From Sva-07 sp963828415 (GTDB taxonomy: Bacteria; Actinomycetota; Acidimicrobiia; Acidimicrobiales; Ilumatobacteraceae): 64,000 bases of DNA. Position 1 is the stretch's first letter, and every line of letters starts with the position of its first letter. Made by a program: the position numbers and the translations under genes. The notes below the pieces were generated by a model, which was not told the origin of the DNA, searched no databases, and saw nothing but the letters and a program-made list of their open reading frames with translations. The stretch spans positions 124,001-188,000 of the forward strand of contig CAWHEI010000002.1 of assembly GCA_963828415.1 (NCBI GenBank), in the 5' to 3' direction. Shown in pieces: positions 25,301 to 33,353 of this stretch.

Positions 25301-25657
25301 GGCGAGCCCACCGGTTGCGCGATCGGCGTCATGTGTGGCGTGGTCGAGCACGGCGACTCCGACGTCGTGGCGAAGTGATCGCATCGCACGGGCGGCCGAC
25401 CACTCGGTGACGGCGATGGCAGCGGCGCGGACAGCGGCCACCGCGGCGAGCAGGACGACGACCGCGGCGAGACCGTTGGCGATCTCGCCGTCGGTGACGA
25501 GGTCGGTGAGCGCTCCGGCGAGCGCCTCGGCCTGGACGACGACCGCAAGTGCTGTCACCGCGGCGACCCCGGCGACGATGCCCATGTGGACGCGCAGCGC
25601 GGGAATCAGCCGGATCAATCGGAGGTCGACCGGTCCGCGCCGGTCGACGTCGCTCAC
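22304..25657 (-). CDS. cydDC: Fused thiol-reductant ABC exporter CydD-CydC
   Basis: A single 1117-residue polypeptide containing two complete ABC half-transporters. Half 1: membrane domain, Walker A GPSGIGKSTLIDAC, signature LSGGQLRRVQVARAL, Walker B IVLADEPTAHLDGD. Half 2: membrane domain beginning after residue ~600, Walker A GPSGSGKSTLAAVL, signature MSGGEAQRLALARVL, Walker B IVVLDEPTANLDADT. Separate CydD and CydC export cysteine/glutathione and heme-related thiols for cytochrome bd assembly; fused forms are known in actinobacteria. The GTG at 25657 overlaps the cydB stop (GTGA), placing the gene third in the cydA-cydB-cydDC operon. Confidence 0.88.
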   Translation of the reverse strand: MSDVDRRGPVDLRLIRLIPALRVHMGIVAGVAAVTALAVVVQAEALAGALTDLVTDGEIANGLAAVVVLLAAVAAVRAAAIAVTEWSAARAMRSLRHDVGVAVLDHATHDADRATGGLANREASIVTVGADQLEPYVRQFLPALMLAVAVPLVAGARIVFADLLSAVLIALTVPLIPVFMVLIGRMTERRTARQWAVLQRLGGHFLDVIEGLPTLRLFGRAQAQRDSVHEVSEQYRSTTMSALRIAFLSALALELIATLSVALIAVEIGLRLAGGNLQLDTALVVLLLTPECYLPLRRVGASFHAAQSGLDASDDLHGLLARPTLTSGDHDAPTEATLTLRHVGLRRGGRLLLDGIDLDVAPGKLVAVYGPSGIGKSTLIDACRGRVLDRSGSITVDGIDVRDLDAGSWADRLTVISQRLTPVASPVIDEVRAATAASDEEILRALADVGLAAIVGRRADELSGGQLRRVQVARALVAVRDGDARIVLADEPTAHLDGDSADAVWEALAALAREYDAAVLITTHDARCRAVADRVLDLAHDRAPETTDLVPPSHRPDVTIRLSAPTPIDDVGSRRSVDTRVPTSAGLTSSLRRVLAMARPARRRFVGAAALGTAAEICTIGLAGTAAWLIVRASEQPELAALSVAILGVRAFGTFKGVFRYAERLATHDTGLRSLTEIRAAVVARLAEIAPAGVPDWQRGDLLQRIVSDIDRLLDVFVRVLGPVAAVAATTLIALVITATLDVSAGLILLGSIAVIGVLLPAMTIRVEASIGPALNDPRAAFGSRVLAATEGLDRLWANRTLSGVRRDIDRSAYAIDDLERRRARLRMWGGAAVAAAPLLTSTVCLATIAATGGSLSGPVIGVLVLWPLAIVELVGTVNEAAASVPGIAGAAQRVVAVLDTPDPVVAATDPHPVAAHPTVVLDSVTARWPHADADALGPVSMRLPAGDHAVVSGPSGSGKSTLAAVLVDFLSPQSGSYCLDDTRADRSAGQDVRRRVTWIQQLPWIADSTVRENLRIADPTASDDDLVAALHAVQLGEWLATLPADLDSQLGRGGSKMSGGEAQRLALARVLLAGHDIVVLDEPTANLDADTAGRVLDTVLERCGDRTTILLGHAAA

Positions 25658-26658
25658 CGGTGGACGATCGGGAGGTGCTGGGTTCCGATGCGCTTGCGGA
25701 ACACCCAGTACGTCCAGCCCTGGTACAGCAACACGACCGGGGTCATGACCAGTGCAACGATCGTCATCACCTTCAAGGTGTAGTCGGTGGACGAGGCGTT
25801 CGTCACGGTGAGACTGAACGCGGGATCGGTGGTCGAGGGCATGACGTTCGGGTAGAGCGACCCGAACAGCGCAACGACGGCCATCGCGATCGCCACGCCG
25901 GTCGCGCTGAACGCAACTCCCTCTCGGTTCCGGCGTTCGGCGACGATTCCGACGATGAGCGCACCTGCCGCCGCAAGCACCGGAACCCAGGTCCAACCCT
26001 TTCCTCGCTCGAGTTGGTTCCAGATCAGGAATGCGCCGCCGCCGATCACGGCGACCGGACCAGCGATCTGCGCGACCCGATGCGCCCGTTCGCGGACGTC
26101 ACCCAGTGTCTTCAGGCTGAGGAAGTTCGCTCCGTGCAGCAGGAACAGCGTCGCCGTGGTGATGCCGCCGAGCAGGCCGAACGGGTTCAACAGCGTGAAC
26201 AGGTTGCCGGTGAAGTCGCCGCCTTCGTCGATCGGCACACCGCGCACGATGTTGGCGAAGGCGACACCCCAGAGCACGGCCGGCACCCACGACCCGACGG
26301 CGATCGCGAGGTCCCAGTTTCGTCGCCACCGGACGCTGTCGATCTTGCCGCGGTACTCGAATGCCACACCGCGGAAGATCAGCGCCATCAGAATGAGGAA
26401 CAACGGGAGGTAGAAGCCCGAGAAGAGCGTGGCGTACCAGAACGGGAACGCCGCGAACATTGCCCCGCCGGCGGTCAACAGCCAGACCTCGTTGCCGTCC
26501 CACACGGGGCCGATCGTGTTGATCATCACGCGTCGGTCGGCGTCCGTGGCGCCGAGCGGATGCAGCAGCATCCCCACGCCGAAGTCGAAGCCTTCGAGGA
26601 AGAAGTAGCCGATCCACAGGACGGCGATGAGGATGAACCAGAAGGTGGTGAGTTCCAT
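25654..26658 (-). CDS. cydB: Cytochrome bd ubiquinol/menaquinol oxidase subunit II
   Basis: A 334-residue membrane protein with about eight helices. Family signature at the start: FWFILIAVLWIGYFFLEGFD then FGVGMLLHPLG, and GPVWDGNEVWLLTAGGAMFA. The later part (FEYRGKI, WDLAIAVGSWVPAVLWGVAF) is typical. It partners CydA in the high-affinity terminal oxidase. The ATG lies 18 bp after the cydA stop and the cydB stop overlaps cydDC. Confidence 0.92.
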   Translation of the reverse strand: MELTTFWFILIAVLWIGYFFLEGFDFGVGMLLHPLGATDADRRVMINTIGPVWDGNEVWLLTAGGAMFAAFPFWYATLFSGFYLPLFLILMALIFRGVAFEYRGKIDSVRWRRNWDLAIAVGSWVPAVLWGVAFANIVRGVPIDEGGDFTGNLFTLLNPFGLLGGITTATLFLLHGANFLSLKTLGDVRERAHRVAQIAGPVAVIGGGAFLIWNQLERGKGWTWVPVLAAAGALIVGIVAERRNREGVAFSATGVAIAMAVVALFGSLYPNVMPSTTDPAFSLTVTNASSTDYTLKVMTIVALVMTPVVLLYQGWTYWVFRKRIGTQHLPIVHR

Positions 26659-26676
26659 GTCGTGCTCCCGTCGATT

Positions 26677-28218
26677 TCAGTAGGCGAAGACGAGTCGTTC
26701 GGAGTCGTCGGAGTCGTCGGAGCCGCCATCTGGCCAGTCGTTGCGGTCCTCGGGGCCGCGTGGCCGGTCGTCGTCGCCGGTTTCGCTGTCGTCGGGCGGT
26801 TCGTTCCCGGCGAGCAGTCCCGTCATGGCGGCATCGGGGCCGGCTTGGACGTACTTCTTGAGCAGGATGAACTCGATCACACCGAGGCCGGCGTACACGA
26901 GCGTGAACGTGACCATCGAGAACAGGACCATGGTGCCGCCGACCGAGCCGGACACGGCATCTGCGGTGAGCAATCTGATCTCAGGGATGCCGTTCGGATT
27001 GGGGGCCACCACCCACGGCTGGCGACCCATCTCGGTGAACAGCCAGCCGAAGGCGTTGCCGAGGAACGGGGTGAAGATCAGCGCGATTGCCAGGCGACCA
27101 CCCCACTTGCTCTGGGGCAGCACCTTCTTGAATTTGAGATAGATCAACGCCGCGGCGGCGCCGAGCACGCTGACCATGCCGATGCCGATCATCGCCCGGA
27201 AGCTCCAGTACGTGACGATCAGGTTCGGTCGGTAGTCGCCGGGACCGAACTGCTCGACGTAGGCAGCTTGGGTGTCGATGACGCCGGGGATCTCCGCGTC
27301 CCAGGTGTCGGTGGCCAGGAACGACAACAGTCCGGGGATCACCAGCGAGCGCACGTCGCACTCCTGACTGACGTCGCCGATCGCGAACACCGACAGGCCG
27401 GGTCCGGTCTCCGTCTCGCAGAGGGCCTCGGCGGCGGCCATCTTCATCGGTTGCTGTTCGAACATCAGGCGGGTCTGGAAGTGACCCGAGAGCGACAGCG
27501 CCAGCCCGGCGACGATCGACACCCAGAGCCCCAGGCGCAGCGCTCGGGTGAAGCCGCGACGGTCGACGTCGTTCGGCTGGCGGCGCATCAGCCACCAGGC
27601 GGAGATGCCGGCGACGAACACCGCTGCGGTCAGAACGGCACCGCTGATCACGTGGGGATAGGCGGCGAGCGTGGTCGAGTTGGTGAGCACGGCGACGATG
27701 TCGGTCATCTCGGCGCGACCGGTGTCGGGGTTGAAGATCGCGCCGACCGGATGCTGCATCCAGGAGTTGGCGGCGACGATGAAGTACGCCGACAACCACG
27801 TGCCGATCGCCGCCGCCCAGATCGTGGCGAGGTGGACCTTGGGGTTCAAGCGGCCCCAGCCGAAGATCCACAGCCCGAGGAACGTCGACTCGAGGAAGAA
27901 CGCAACCAGTGCCTCCATGGCCAGCGGAGCACCGAAGACGTCGCCGACGAAACGTGAGTACTGGCTCCAGTTCATGCCGAACTGGAATTCCTGGACGATG
28001 CCGGTTGCCACGCCCATGGCGAAGTTGATCAGGAACAGCTTGCCGAAGAACTTGGTGAGGCGCAGATCGGCCTCGTCGCCCTTGCGGTACCACCGTGTAT
28101 GGAACCACGCCACCAACATCGAGAGCCCGATCGTCAGCGGGACCATGATGAAGTGGTAGAGGGTGGTGATCCCGAACTGCCAACGAGCAAGGGGGAGTGC
28201 ATCGATCGCGAACATCAT
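26677..28218 (-). CDS. cydA: Cytochrome bd oxidase subunit I
   Basis: A 513-residue subunit carrying the hemes. ARWQFGITTLYHFIMVPLTI holds the heme b595/d-side His, MEALVAFFLESTFLGLWIFG holds the conserved Glu residues, and VAANSWMQHPVGAIFN holds the heme b558 His. FQTRLMFEQQPMKMAAAEAL marks the quinol loop, and GRQPWVV is the usual C-terminal motif. The Q-loop is short, as in actinobacterial/Bacillus-type enzymes. The acidic C-terminal tail (SETGDDDRPRGPEDRND) is unusual and cytoplasmic. The enzyme reduces O2 at low tension. A 16-bp palindrome 18 bp upstream may be its operator. Confidence 0.93.
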   Translation of the reverse strand: MMFAIDALPLARWQFGITTLYHFIMVPLTIGLSMLVAWFHTRWYRKGDEADLRLTKFFGKLFLINFAMGVATGIVQEFQFGMNWSQYSRFVGDVFGAPLAMEALVAFFLESTFLGLWIFGWGRLNPKVHLATIWAAAIGTWLSAYFIVAANSWMQHPVGAIFNPDTGRAEMTDIVAVLTNSTTLAAYPHVISGAVLTAAVFVAGISAWWLMRRQPNDVDRRGFTRALRLGLWVSIVAGLALSLSGHFQTRLMFEQQPMKMAAAEALCETETGPGLSVFAIGDVSQECDVRSLVIPGLLSFLATDTWDAEIPGVIDTQAAYVEQFGPGDYRPNLIVTYWSFRAMIGIGMVSVLGAAAALIYLKFKKVLPQSKWGGRLAIALIFTPFLGNAFGWLFTEMGRQPWVVAPNPNGIPEIRLLTADAVSGSVGGTMVLFSMVTFTLVYAGLGVIEFILLKKYVQAGPDAAMTGLLAGNEPPDDSETGDDDRPRGPEDRNDWPDGGSDDSDDSERLVFAY

Positions 28219-28235
28219 CGTCCGACAGTCTCGCC

Positions 28236-28251
28236 GTACCCCTGTGGGTAC
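28236..28251. promoter_or_regulatory. Palindrome upstream of cydA, possible operator
   Basis: GTACCC-CTGT-GGGTAC is a perfect 6-bp-arm inverted repeat 18 bp before the cydA start, followed at 28253-28266 by a second small palindrome (CCTAGGGACCTAGG). A redox or heme-responsive repressor could bind here. No regulator gene is adjacent and the site does not match a consensus I can name. Confidence 0.3.
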
Positions 28252-28335
28252 CCCTAGGGACCTAGGACCCGGACTTGGCCGACGTGACGAACGTCATGGC
28301 CTCGGTCTCGCGAGCCTGCTCCACCCACCCCCCTG

Positions 28336-28382
28336 AAACTCGGAGCCGACGTCGCGCTCACCGCGATATCGGCTCCGAATTT
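28336..28382. repeat. 47-bp palindrome between cydA and nifJ
   Basis: Arms AAACTCGGAGCCGACGTCGCG (split here as AAACTCGGAGCCGACG and TCGCG) and CGCGATATCGGCTCCGAATTT around a 5-base loop, with three mismatches. It lies in the divergent spacer of 278 bp between cydA and nifJ, which otherwise holds only the cydA-proximal palindromes and no clear promoter. Confidence 0.6.
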
Positions 28383-28496
28383 GCGAACGGGCGTGAGCGG
28401 CGCGGGTGGGGTGCGGACCGGATGGAGTCGGGTTCGGGCGAGATTGGGGACTTTGGGCGGTCGTCAGGGGTTCGTGCGGGCGCAAGGATGGTGAGC

Positions 28497-31400
28497 ATGA
28501 GCACCACGGCCACCGATGATCGCCCGGCAATCGACTCGGAGGGCACCGAATCGGAATCGGCGCCGCCGGCGACGGCCTGTATCGACGGCAACGAGGCGGC
28601 CGCCAAGGTGGCCTACGCCCTGTCGGAGGTGGTGGCGATCTACCCGATCACGCCGGCGTCGACGATGGGCGAGTTGGCCGACGCCTGGTCGGCGGGCGGC
28701 GAGACGAACCTGTGGGGTTCCGTGCCGGAAGTGGTCGAGCTCCAGTCCGAGGCCGGCGCGGCAGGCACGTTGCACGGCGCGCTGCAGACCGGGGCGCTCG
28801 GCACGACGTTCACCGCGTCACAGGGCCTGCTCCTGATGCTGCCGAACATGTACAAGATCGCGGGCGAGTTGACCCCGGCGGTGATCCACGTCGCTGCCCG
28901 TGCGATCGCCACACACGCGCTGTCGATCTTCGGTGACCACAGCGACGTGATGGCCGCCCGTTCGACCGGATTCGCGATGCTGTGCGCCAGCTCGGTGCAG
29001 GAGGCCCACGACTTCGCCGCCGTGTCGCACGCCGCAACGCTGCGTGCGCGGGTGCCGTTCCTGCACTTCTTCGACGGCTTCCGCACGTCGCACGAGATCA
29101 ACCGCATCGACCTGCTCGGCGACGACGATCTGCGTTCGCTGGTCAGCGCCGACGACATCGCCGCGCACAAGCTGCGGCGACTCCGACCGACTGCGCCCGT
29201 GGTGCGAGGCACCGCGCAGAACCCAGACGTGTTCTTCCAAGCTCGCGAAGCGGCCAACCGGTTCCACGACGCCGTGCCCGGCATCGTCGCCGACGTGTTC
29301 GCCGAGTTCGAAGCTCGTACCGGTCGTCGCTACGGCCTCGTCGACTACGAGGGCGCCCCCGACGCCGAGCGTGTGATCGTGATGATGGGGTCGGGCTCGG
29401 GTGCCGTCGGTGAGACGGTCGCCAGACTGGTCGCCGACGGCGAGAAGGTCGGGCTGGCCACGATCCGGCTCTTCCGGCCGTTCCCGATCGATGCGCTGCT
29501 CGACGCCCTACCGGAATCCGTGCGCTCGATCGCAGTGCTCGACCGTTGCAAGGAACCCGGGTCAGCCGGCGAGCCGCTCTTCCAGGACGTGATCACCGCC
29601 GTGGCCGAATCCGAGCGGACCGGTGTGCGTGTGATCGGTGGTCGCTATGGGCTCGGTTCCAAGGAGTTCACGCCGGCGATGGCCAAGGCGGTGCTCGACG
29701 AACTGACGTCGGCCGCACCGAAGCGGCGCTTCACCGTGGGCATCGTCGACGACGTCACCGGGCTCAGCCTCGACGTCGACGACTCGTTCCGCCTCGAACA
29801 GGCCGGACGGTCGGCGGTGTTCTACGCGCTCGGCAGCGACGGCACCGTCGGGGCGAACAAGGCGTCGGTGAAGATCATCGGCCACGAGCCCGACCTGCAC
29901 GCGCAGGGGTACTTCGTCTACGACTCGAAGAAGTCCGGCTCGATGACGGTGTCGCACCTGCGGTTCGGTCCCGAACCGATCCGCTCGACCTATCTGATCC
30001 AGGAAGCCGACCTCGTCGCGTGCCACCAGTTCGGGCTGCTCGACCGCTTCGACGTGCTCGGCGACGTCCGCCACGGCGGTACGTTCCTGCTCAACGCGCC
30101 GTATCCCGCCGACGAGCTGTGGGAGCACCTCCCGACAAGCATCCAGCGGCGCATTCACGAGCGCGAGCTGCGTGTCTTCACGATCGACGCCACCCGCATC
30201 GCCCGCGAGCTGAAGATGCCGGGGCGCATCAACACGATCATGCAGCCCTGCTTCTTCGCGCTGACCGACGTGATGTCACTCGATCGTGCCGTGGGAGCGA
30301 TCAAGGCGTCGATCAGTTCTGCCTACGGCCGTCGCGGCCGGCTGATCGTCGAGCGCAACGAGGCCGCCGTCGACCGGGCGATCGCGGAGCTGGCCCGCGT
30401 GGAGGTGCCAGTTCCGGTGCCCGCAGCGATGACGTCGAGCACCGAGATCGACGAGACGTTCGACATCCTCGAATCGGCCCGACAGAACGCCGAGACCGAC
30501 TTCATCGACCGCGTCACGATGACGATGATCGCCAACAAGGGTGACCTGCTGCCGGTGTCGGCGATGCCGATCGACGGAACGTTCCCCACCGGCACGACCG
30601 AGCTGGAGAAGCGCAAGCTCGCCATCGAGATCCCGATCTGGGAGCCCGACCTGTGCATCGACTGCGGCAAGTGCGCCGTCGTGTGCCCGCACGCGACCAT
30701 TCGGATGAAGGCCTACGAGCCGGCCGCGCTCGATGGCGCGCCCGCCGGCTTCCTGTCCAAGAGCTTCCGGTCGCGCGAGCTCGACGGGCACCAGCTCACG
30801 ATCCAGGTGGCGCCCGACGACTGCACGGGCTGCGGCATCTGCGTCGACGTGTGCCCGGCGAAGGACAAGACCCAGGTCAAGCGCAAGGCGATCAACATGC
30901 GCCCGGCGCCCGAGCATCGGGTGGTCGAACGCGAACGGTGGGACTTCTTCGAGTCGATCCCCGAACTCGATCGGGCCTCGATCACGCACGACTCGGTGAA
31001 GAACTCGCAGCTGCTGCAGCCACTGTTCGAGTTCTCCGGCGCCTGCTCGGGGTGTGGCGAGACGCCGTACCTGAAGCTGCTCACCCAGCTCTTCGGCGAC
31101 CGGCTCGTCGTCGCCAACGCGACCGGTTGCTCGTCGATCTACGGCGGCAACCTGCCGACCACCCCGTGGGCGAAGGACGCCAACGGGCTCGGGCCCGCCT
31201 GGTCGAACTCGCTGTTCGAGGACAACGCCGAGTTCGGCTACGGCATGCGATTGGGCATCGAACATCACCAGCGTGAGGCTCGACGCCTGGTCGAGGAACT
31301 CGCTGATGGCATCGGCACCGACCTCGCGAGTGCACTGCTCGCCGACCCGACGCCGACAGAGCACGGCGTGATCGAGCAGCGGACCCGCGTGGCCGTGCTG

Positions 31401-32216
31401 CGAGAACGCCTCGGTGACCTGGCGACCTCGAACGATCCGGTGGTCGCCGACCGGGCGCGGCGCCTCACGGTGATCGCGGACGAGTTGGTGCGCACCAGCA
31501 CCTGGATCGTGGGCGGCGACGGGTGGGCCTACGACATCGGCTTCGGTGGTGTCGACCATGTGTTGGGTTCGGGTCGCAACGTCAACTTGCTGGTGCTCGA
31601 CACCGAGGTGTACTCGAACACCGGTGGCCAGGCATCGAAGGCGACACCACTGGGTGCTGTCGCCAAGTTCGCGATGGGCGGCAAGCCGACCGGCAAGAAG
31701 GATCTCGGCGCGATCGCCCGCCGGTACGGCAACGTGTACGTCGCCCAGATCGCCATCGGCGGCAGCGACATCCAGACGGTCAAGGCACTCGCCGAGGCCG
31801 ACGCCTGGGACGGCCCGTCGCTGATCATCGCCTATTCGACCTGTATCGCCCACGGCATCGACATGGAGACGTCGATGTCGCATCAGAAGGACGCCGTGAA
31901 GTCCGGCTACTGGCCGCTGTACCGCTACAAGCCGACGACCGACGAACACGAGCACCCGTTCCAGCTCGACTCGGCAGCGCCGACCATCCCGCTCAAGGAG
32001 TTCGCCTTGAAGGAGGCGCGATTCTCGATGCTGGCCCGGTCCGATCCGGCACGCTCCGCCGAACTGCTCGACCTCGCCCAGCAGGACATCGACGAGCGGT
32101 GGCACTACTACGAGCAGCTCGCCGGTGTCGAGCGGGCACTGCACCAACCGCACCAGTTCGACCTCGACGAGATCGACGCCGGTGACATGAGCGATGGAGG
32201 ATCCGACGATGCCTGA
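28497..32216 (+). CDS. nifJ: Pyruvate:ferredoxin (flavodoxin) oxidoreductase
   Basis: A single-chain 1239-residue PFOR that splits pyruvate with CoA into acetyl-CoA, CO2 and reduced ferredoxin/flavodoxin. In order: domain I (VAYALSEVVAIYPITPASTM, GELADAW), the transketolase-like middle, the two-cluster ferredoxin domain with CIDCGKCAVVCPH and CTGCGICVDVCPA, and the TPP domain with CSGCGETPYLKLLTQLFGDR, GDGWAYDIGFGG and TEVYSNTGGQASKATPLG. Both 4Fe-4S Cys sets and the proximal-cluster Cys pair are intact. Start ATG 28497 with AAGGA 8 bases upstream. It is oxygen-sensitive in most hosts yet adjacent to cytochrome bd, which suggests use at low oxygen. Confidence 0.92.
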   Translation: MSTTATDDRPAIDSEGTESESAPPATACIDGNEAAAKVAYALSEVVAIYPITPASTMGELADAWSAGGETNLWGSVPEVVELQSEAGAAGTLHGALQTGALGTTFTASQGLLLMLPNMYKIAGELTPAVIHVAARAIATHALSIFGDHSDVMAARSTGFAMLCASSVQEAHDFAAVSHAATLRARVPFLHFFDGFRTSHEINRIDLLGDDDLRSLVSADDIAAHKLRRLRPTAPVVRGTAQNPDVFFQAREAANRFHDAVPGIVADVFAEFEARTGRRYGLVDYEGAPDAERVIVMMGSGSGAVGETVARLVADGEKVGLATIRLFRPFPIDALLDALPESVRSIAVLDRCKEPGSAGEPLFQDVITAVAESERTGVRVIGGRYGLGSKEFTPAMAKAVLDELTSAAPKRRFTVGIVDDVTGLSLDVDDSFRLEQAGRSAVFYALGSDGTVGANKASVKIIGHEPDLHAQGYFVYDSKKSGSMTVSHLRFGPEPIRSTYLIQEADLVACHQFGLLDRFDVLGDVRHGGTFLLNAPYPADELWEHLPTSIQRRIHERELRVFTIDATRIARELKMPGRINTIMQPCFFALTDVMSLDRAVGAIKASISSAYGRRGRLIVERNEAAVDRAIAELARVEVPVPVPAAMTSSTEIDETFDILESARQNAETDFIDRVTMTMIANKGDLLPVSAMPIDGTFPTGTTELEKRKLAIEIPIWEPDLCIDCGKCAVVCPHATIRMKAYEPAALDGAPAGFLSKSFRSRELDGHQLTIQVAPDDCTGCGICVDVCPAKDKTQVKRKAINMRPAPEHRVVERERWDFFESIPELDRASITHDSVKNSQLLQPLFEFSGACSGCGETPYLKLLTQLFGDRLVVANATGCSSIYGGNLPTTPWAKDANGLGPAWSNSLFEDNAEFGYGMRLGIEHHQREARRLVEELADGIGTDLASALLADPTPTEHGVIEQRTRVAVLRERLGDLATSNDPVVADRARRLTVIADELVRTSTWIVGGDGWAYDIGFGGVDHVLGSGRNVNLLVLDTEVYSNTGGQASKATPLGAVAKFAMGGKPTGKKDLGAIARRYGNVYVAQIAIGGSDIQTVKALAEADAWDGPSLIIAYSTCIAHGIDMETSMSHQKDAVKSGYWPLYRYKPTTDEHEHPFQLDSAAPTIPLKEFALKEARFSMLARSDPARSAELLDLAQQDIDERWHYYEQLAGVERALHQPHQFDLDEIDAGDMSDGGSDDA

Positions 32217-33252
32217 CCTGCACACCACCTATCTGGGGTTGCCGTTGCGGTCACCGATCGTCGCGTCGGCCGGCCCGTTCACGGGGCAGCTCGACCGTTT
32301 GGTCGAGCTCGAGTTGGCCGGCGCCGGCGCGGTCGTGCTGCCGTCGATCTTCGAAGAACAGATCGAGCACGAGACCGCCGAGATCGATCGGCTCTACACC
32401 GTGCACGGCGAGAGCTTCCACGAGGCGACCTCGTTCTTCCCCGAGGTCGACGACTACGGCTCGGCCATCGACTCGTACCTCGAGCTGATCGAGAACGCGA
32501 AGATCGCGGTCGACATTCCGGTGATCGCCAGCCTCAACGGCGCCAACATCGGGGGCTGGGTGAAATACGCCCGGCTGCTCGAAGGCGCAGGGGCCGACGC
32601 GTTGGAGCTGAACCTGTACACGGTGGCGGCCGATCCGGACATCGGCGGCGCGGCGATCGAGGCCGAGCACCTCGAACTCGTGGCGCTCGTTGCCGAGGAA
32701 GTCGACGTGCCGATCGCTGTGAAGATCTCGCCGTACTACTCCTCGGTGGCGTCGTTCGTCGTCGGGCTGCAGCGTGCGGGCGCCGCCGGCGTCGTCATGT
32801 TCAACCGGTTCTACTCACCCGACCTCGACCTCGAGACGCTCGAAGTTGCGCCGCGCATCGCGCTGAGCACACCGGAAGAACTGCGGTTGCCGCTCCGATG
32901 GATCGGGATCCTGCGCGAGCACCTGAAGATGTCGATCGCCGGTTCGACCGGAGTGCACTCCGGCTTCGACGCCGCGAAGCTGATCCTTGCGGGCGCCGAC
33001 ATCGTGATGACGACGTCATCCTTGCTGCACCACGGTCCGGCACACCTCGCCACGATCGAAGCAGAGCTGCGTGACTGGATGGTCGATCACGAGTACGAGT
33101 CGGTCACCCAGATGCGTGGCGCAGTGGCCAGCCATGCGGCCAGCGACCCGGCGGCGTACGAGCGGGCCAACTACATCGGCAACATCGCCACCTACACCAG
33201 CCGCTTCATCGGCACCGGCGCCGTCCCCCTCGCCCGCCACCGCCCCGAGTAA
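32209..33252 (+). CDS. Dihydroorotate-dehydrogenase-like protein (PFOR-linked)
   Basis: A 347-residue FMN TIM-barrel protein. N-terminal LGLPLRSPIVASAGPFTG and the strand VIASLNGANIGGWVKYARLL, then AVKISPYYSSVASFVVGLQR, resemble DHODs. The class 2 catalytic signature is not obvious, and the sequence matches the shorter DHOD-like family often encoded beside nifJ rather than in pyrimidine operons. GGAGG sits 8 bases before ATG 32209, which overlaps the end of nifJ. It may transfer electrons between a substrate and ferredoxin, a role inferred from context. Confidence 0.8.
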   Translation: MPDLHTTYLGLPLRSPIVASAGPFTGQLDRLVELELAGAGAVVLPSIFEEQIEHETAEIDRLYTVHGESFHEATSFFPEVDDYGSAIDSYLELIENAKIAVDIPVIASLNGANIGGWVKYARLLEGAGADALELNLYTVAADPDIGGAAIEAEHLELVALVAEEVDVPIAVKISPYYSSVASFVVGLQRAGAAGVVMFNRFYSPDLDLETLEVAPRIALSTPEELRLPLRWIGILREHLKMSIAGSTGVHSGFDAAKLILAGADIVMTTSSLLHHGPAHLATIEAELRDWMVDHEYESVTQMRGAVASHAASDPAAYERANYIGNIATYTSRFIGTGAVPLARHRPE

Positions 33253-33260
33253 GCCTGGTC

Positions 33261-33349
33261 CCCCGAGCCCAGGTCTCCGGGAACAAGCGTGGTTCCCGGA
33301 GCCCGGGCCTGCGGGAACAAGCGTGGTTCCCGGAGACCTGGGCTCGGGG
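33261..33349. repeat. 89-bp nested palindrome between convergent genes
   Basis: Outer arms CCCCGAGCCCAGGTCTCCGG (plus GAAC) and GTTCCCGGAGACCTGGGCTC (plus GGGG) are perfect reverse complements. The inside contains GGGAACAAGCGTGGTTCCCG and a GTTCCCGGAGCCCGGGCCTG hairpin, with AACAAGCGTGGTTCCC occurring twice. It separates the DHOD-like gene from the peptidase gene and may terminate both. Confidence 0.8.
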
Positions 33350-33353
33350 AACT

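Noticed and set aside
25549..27957. A plus-strand frame of about 800 codons opposite cydB and cydA
   Set aside because: Composition is that of an antisense frame and both cyd genes have full-length family matches.
28275..28496. Upstream extension of nifJ to the TTG/GTG near 28275
   Set aside because: It covers the 47-bp palindrome and has no similarity to PFOR; the ATG at 28497 has a good ribosome site.
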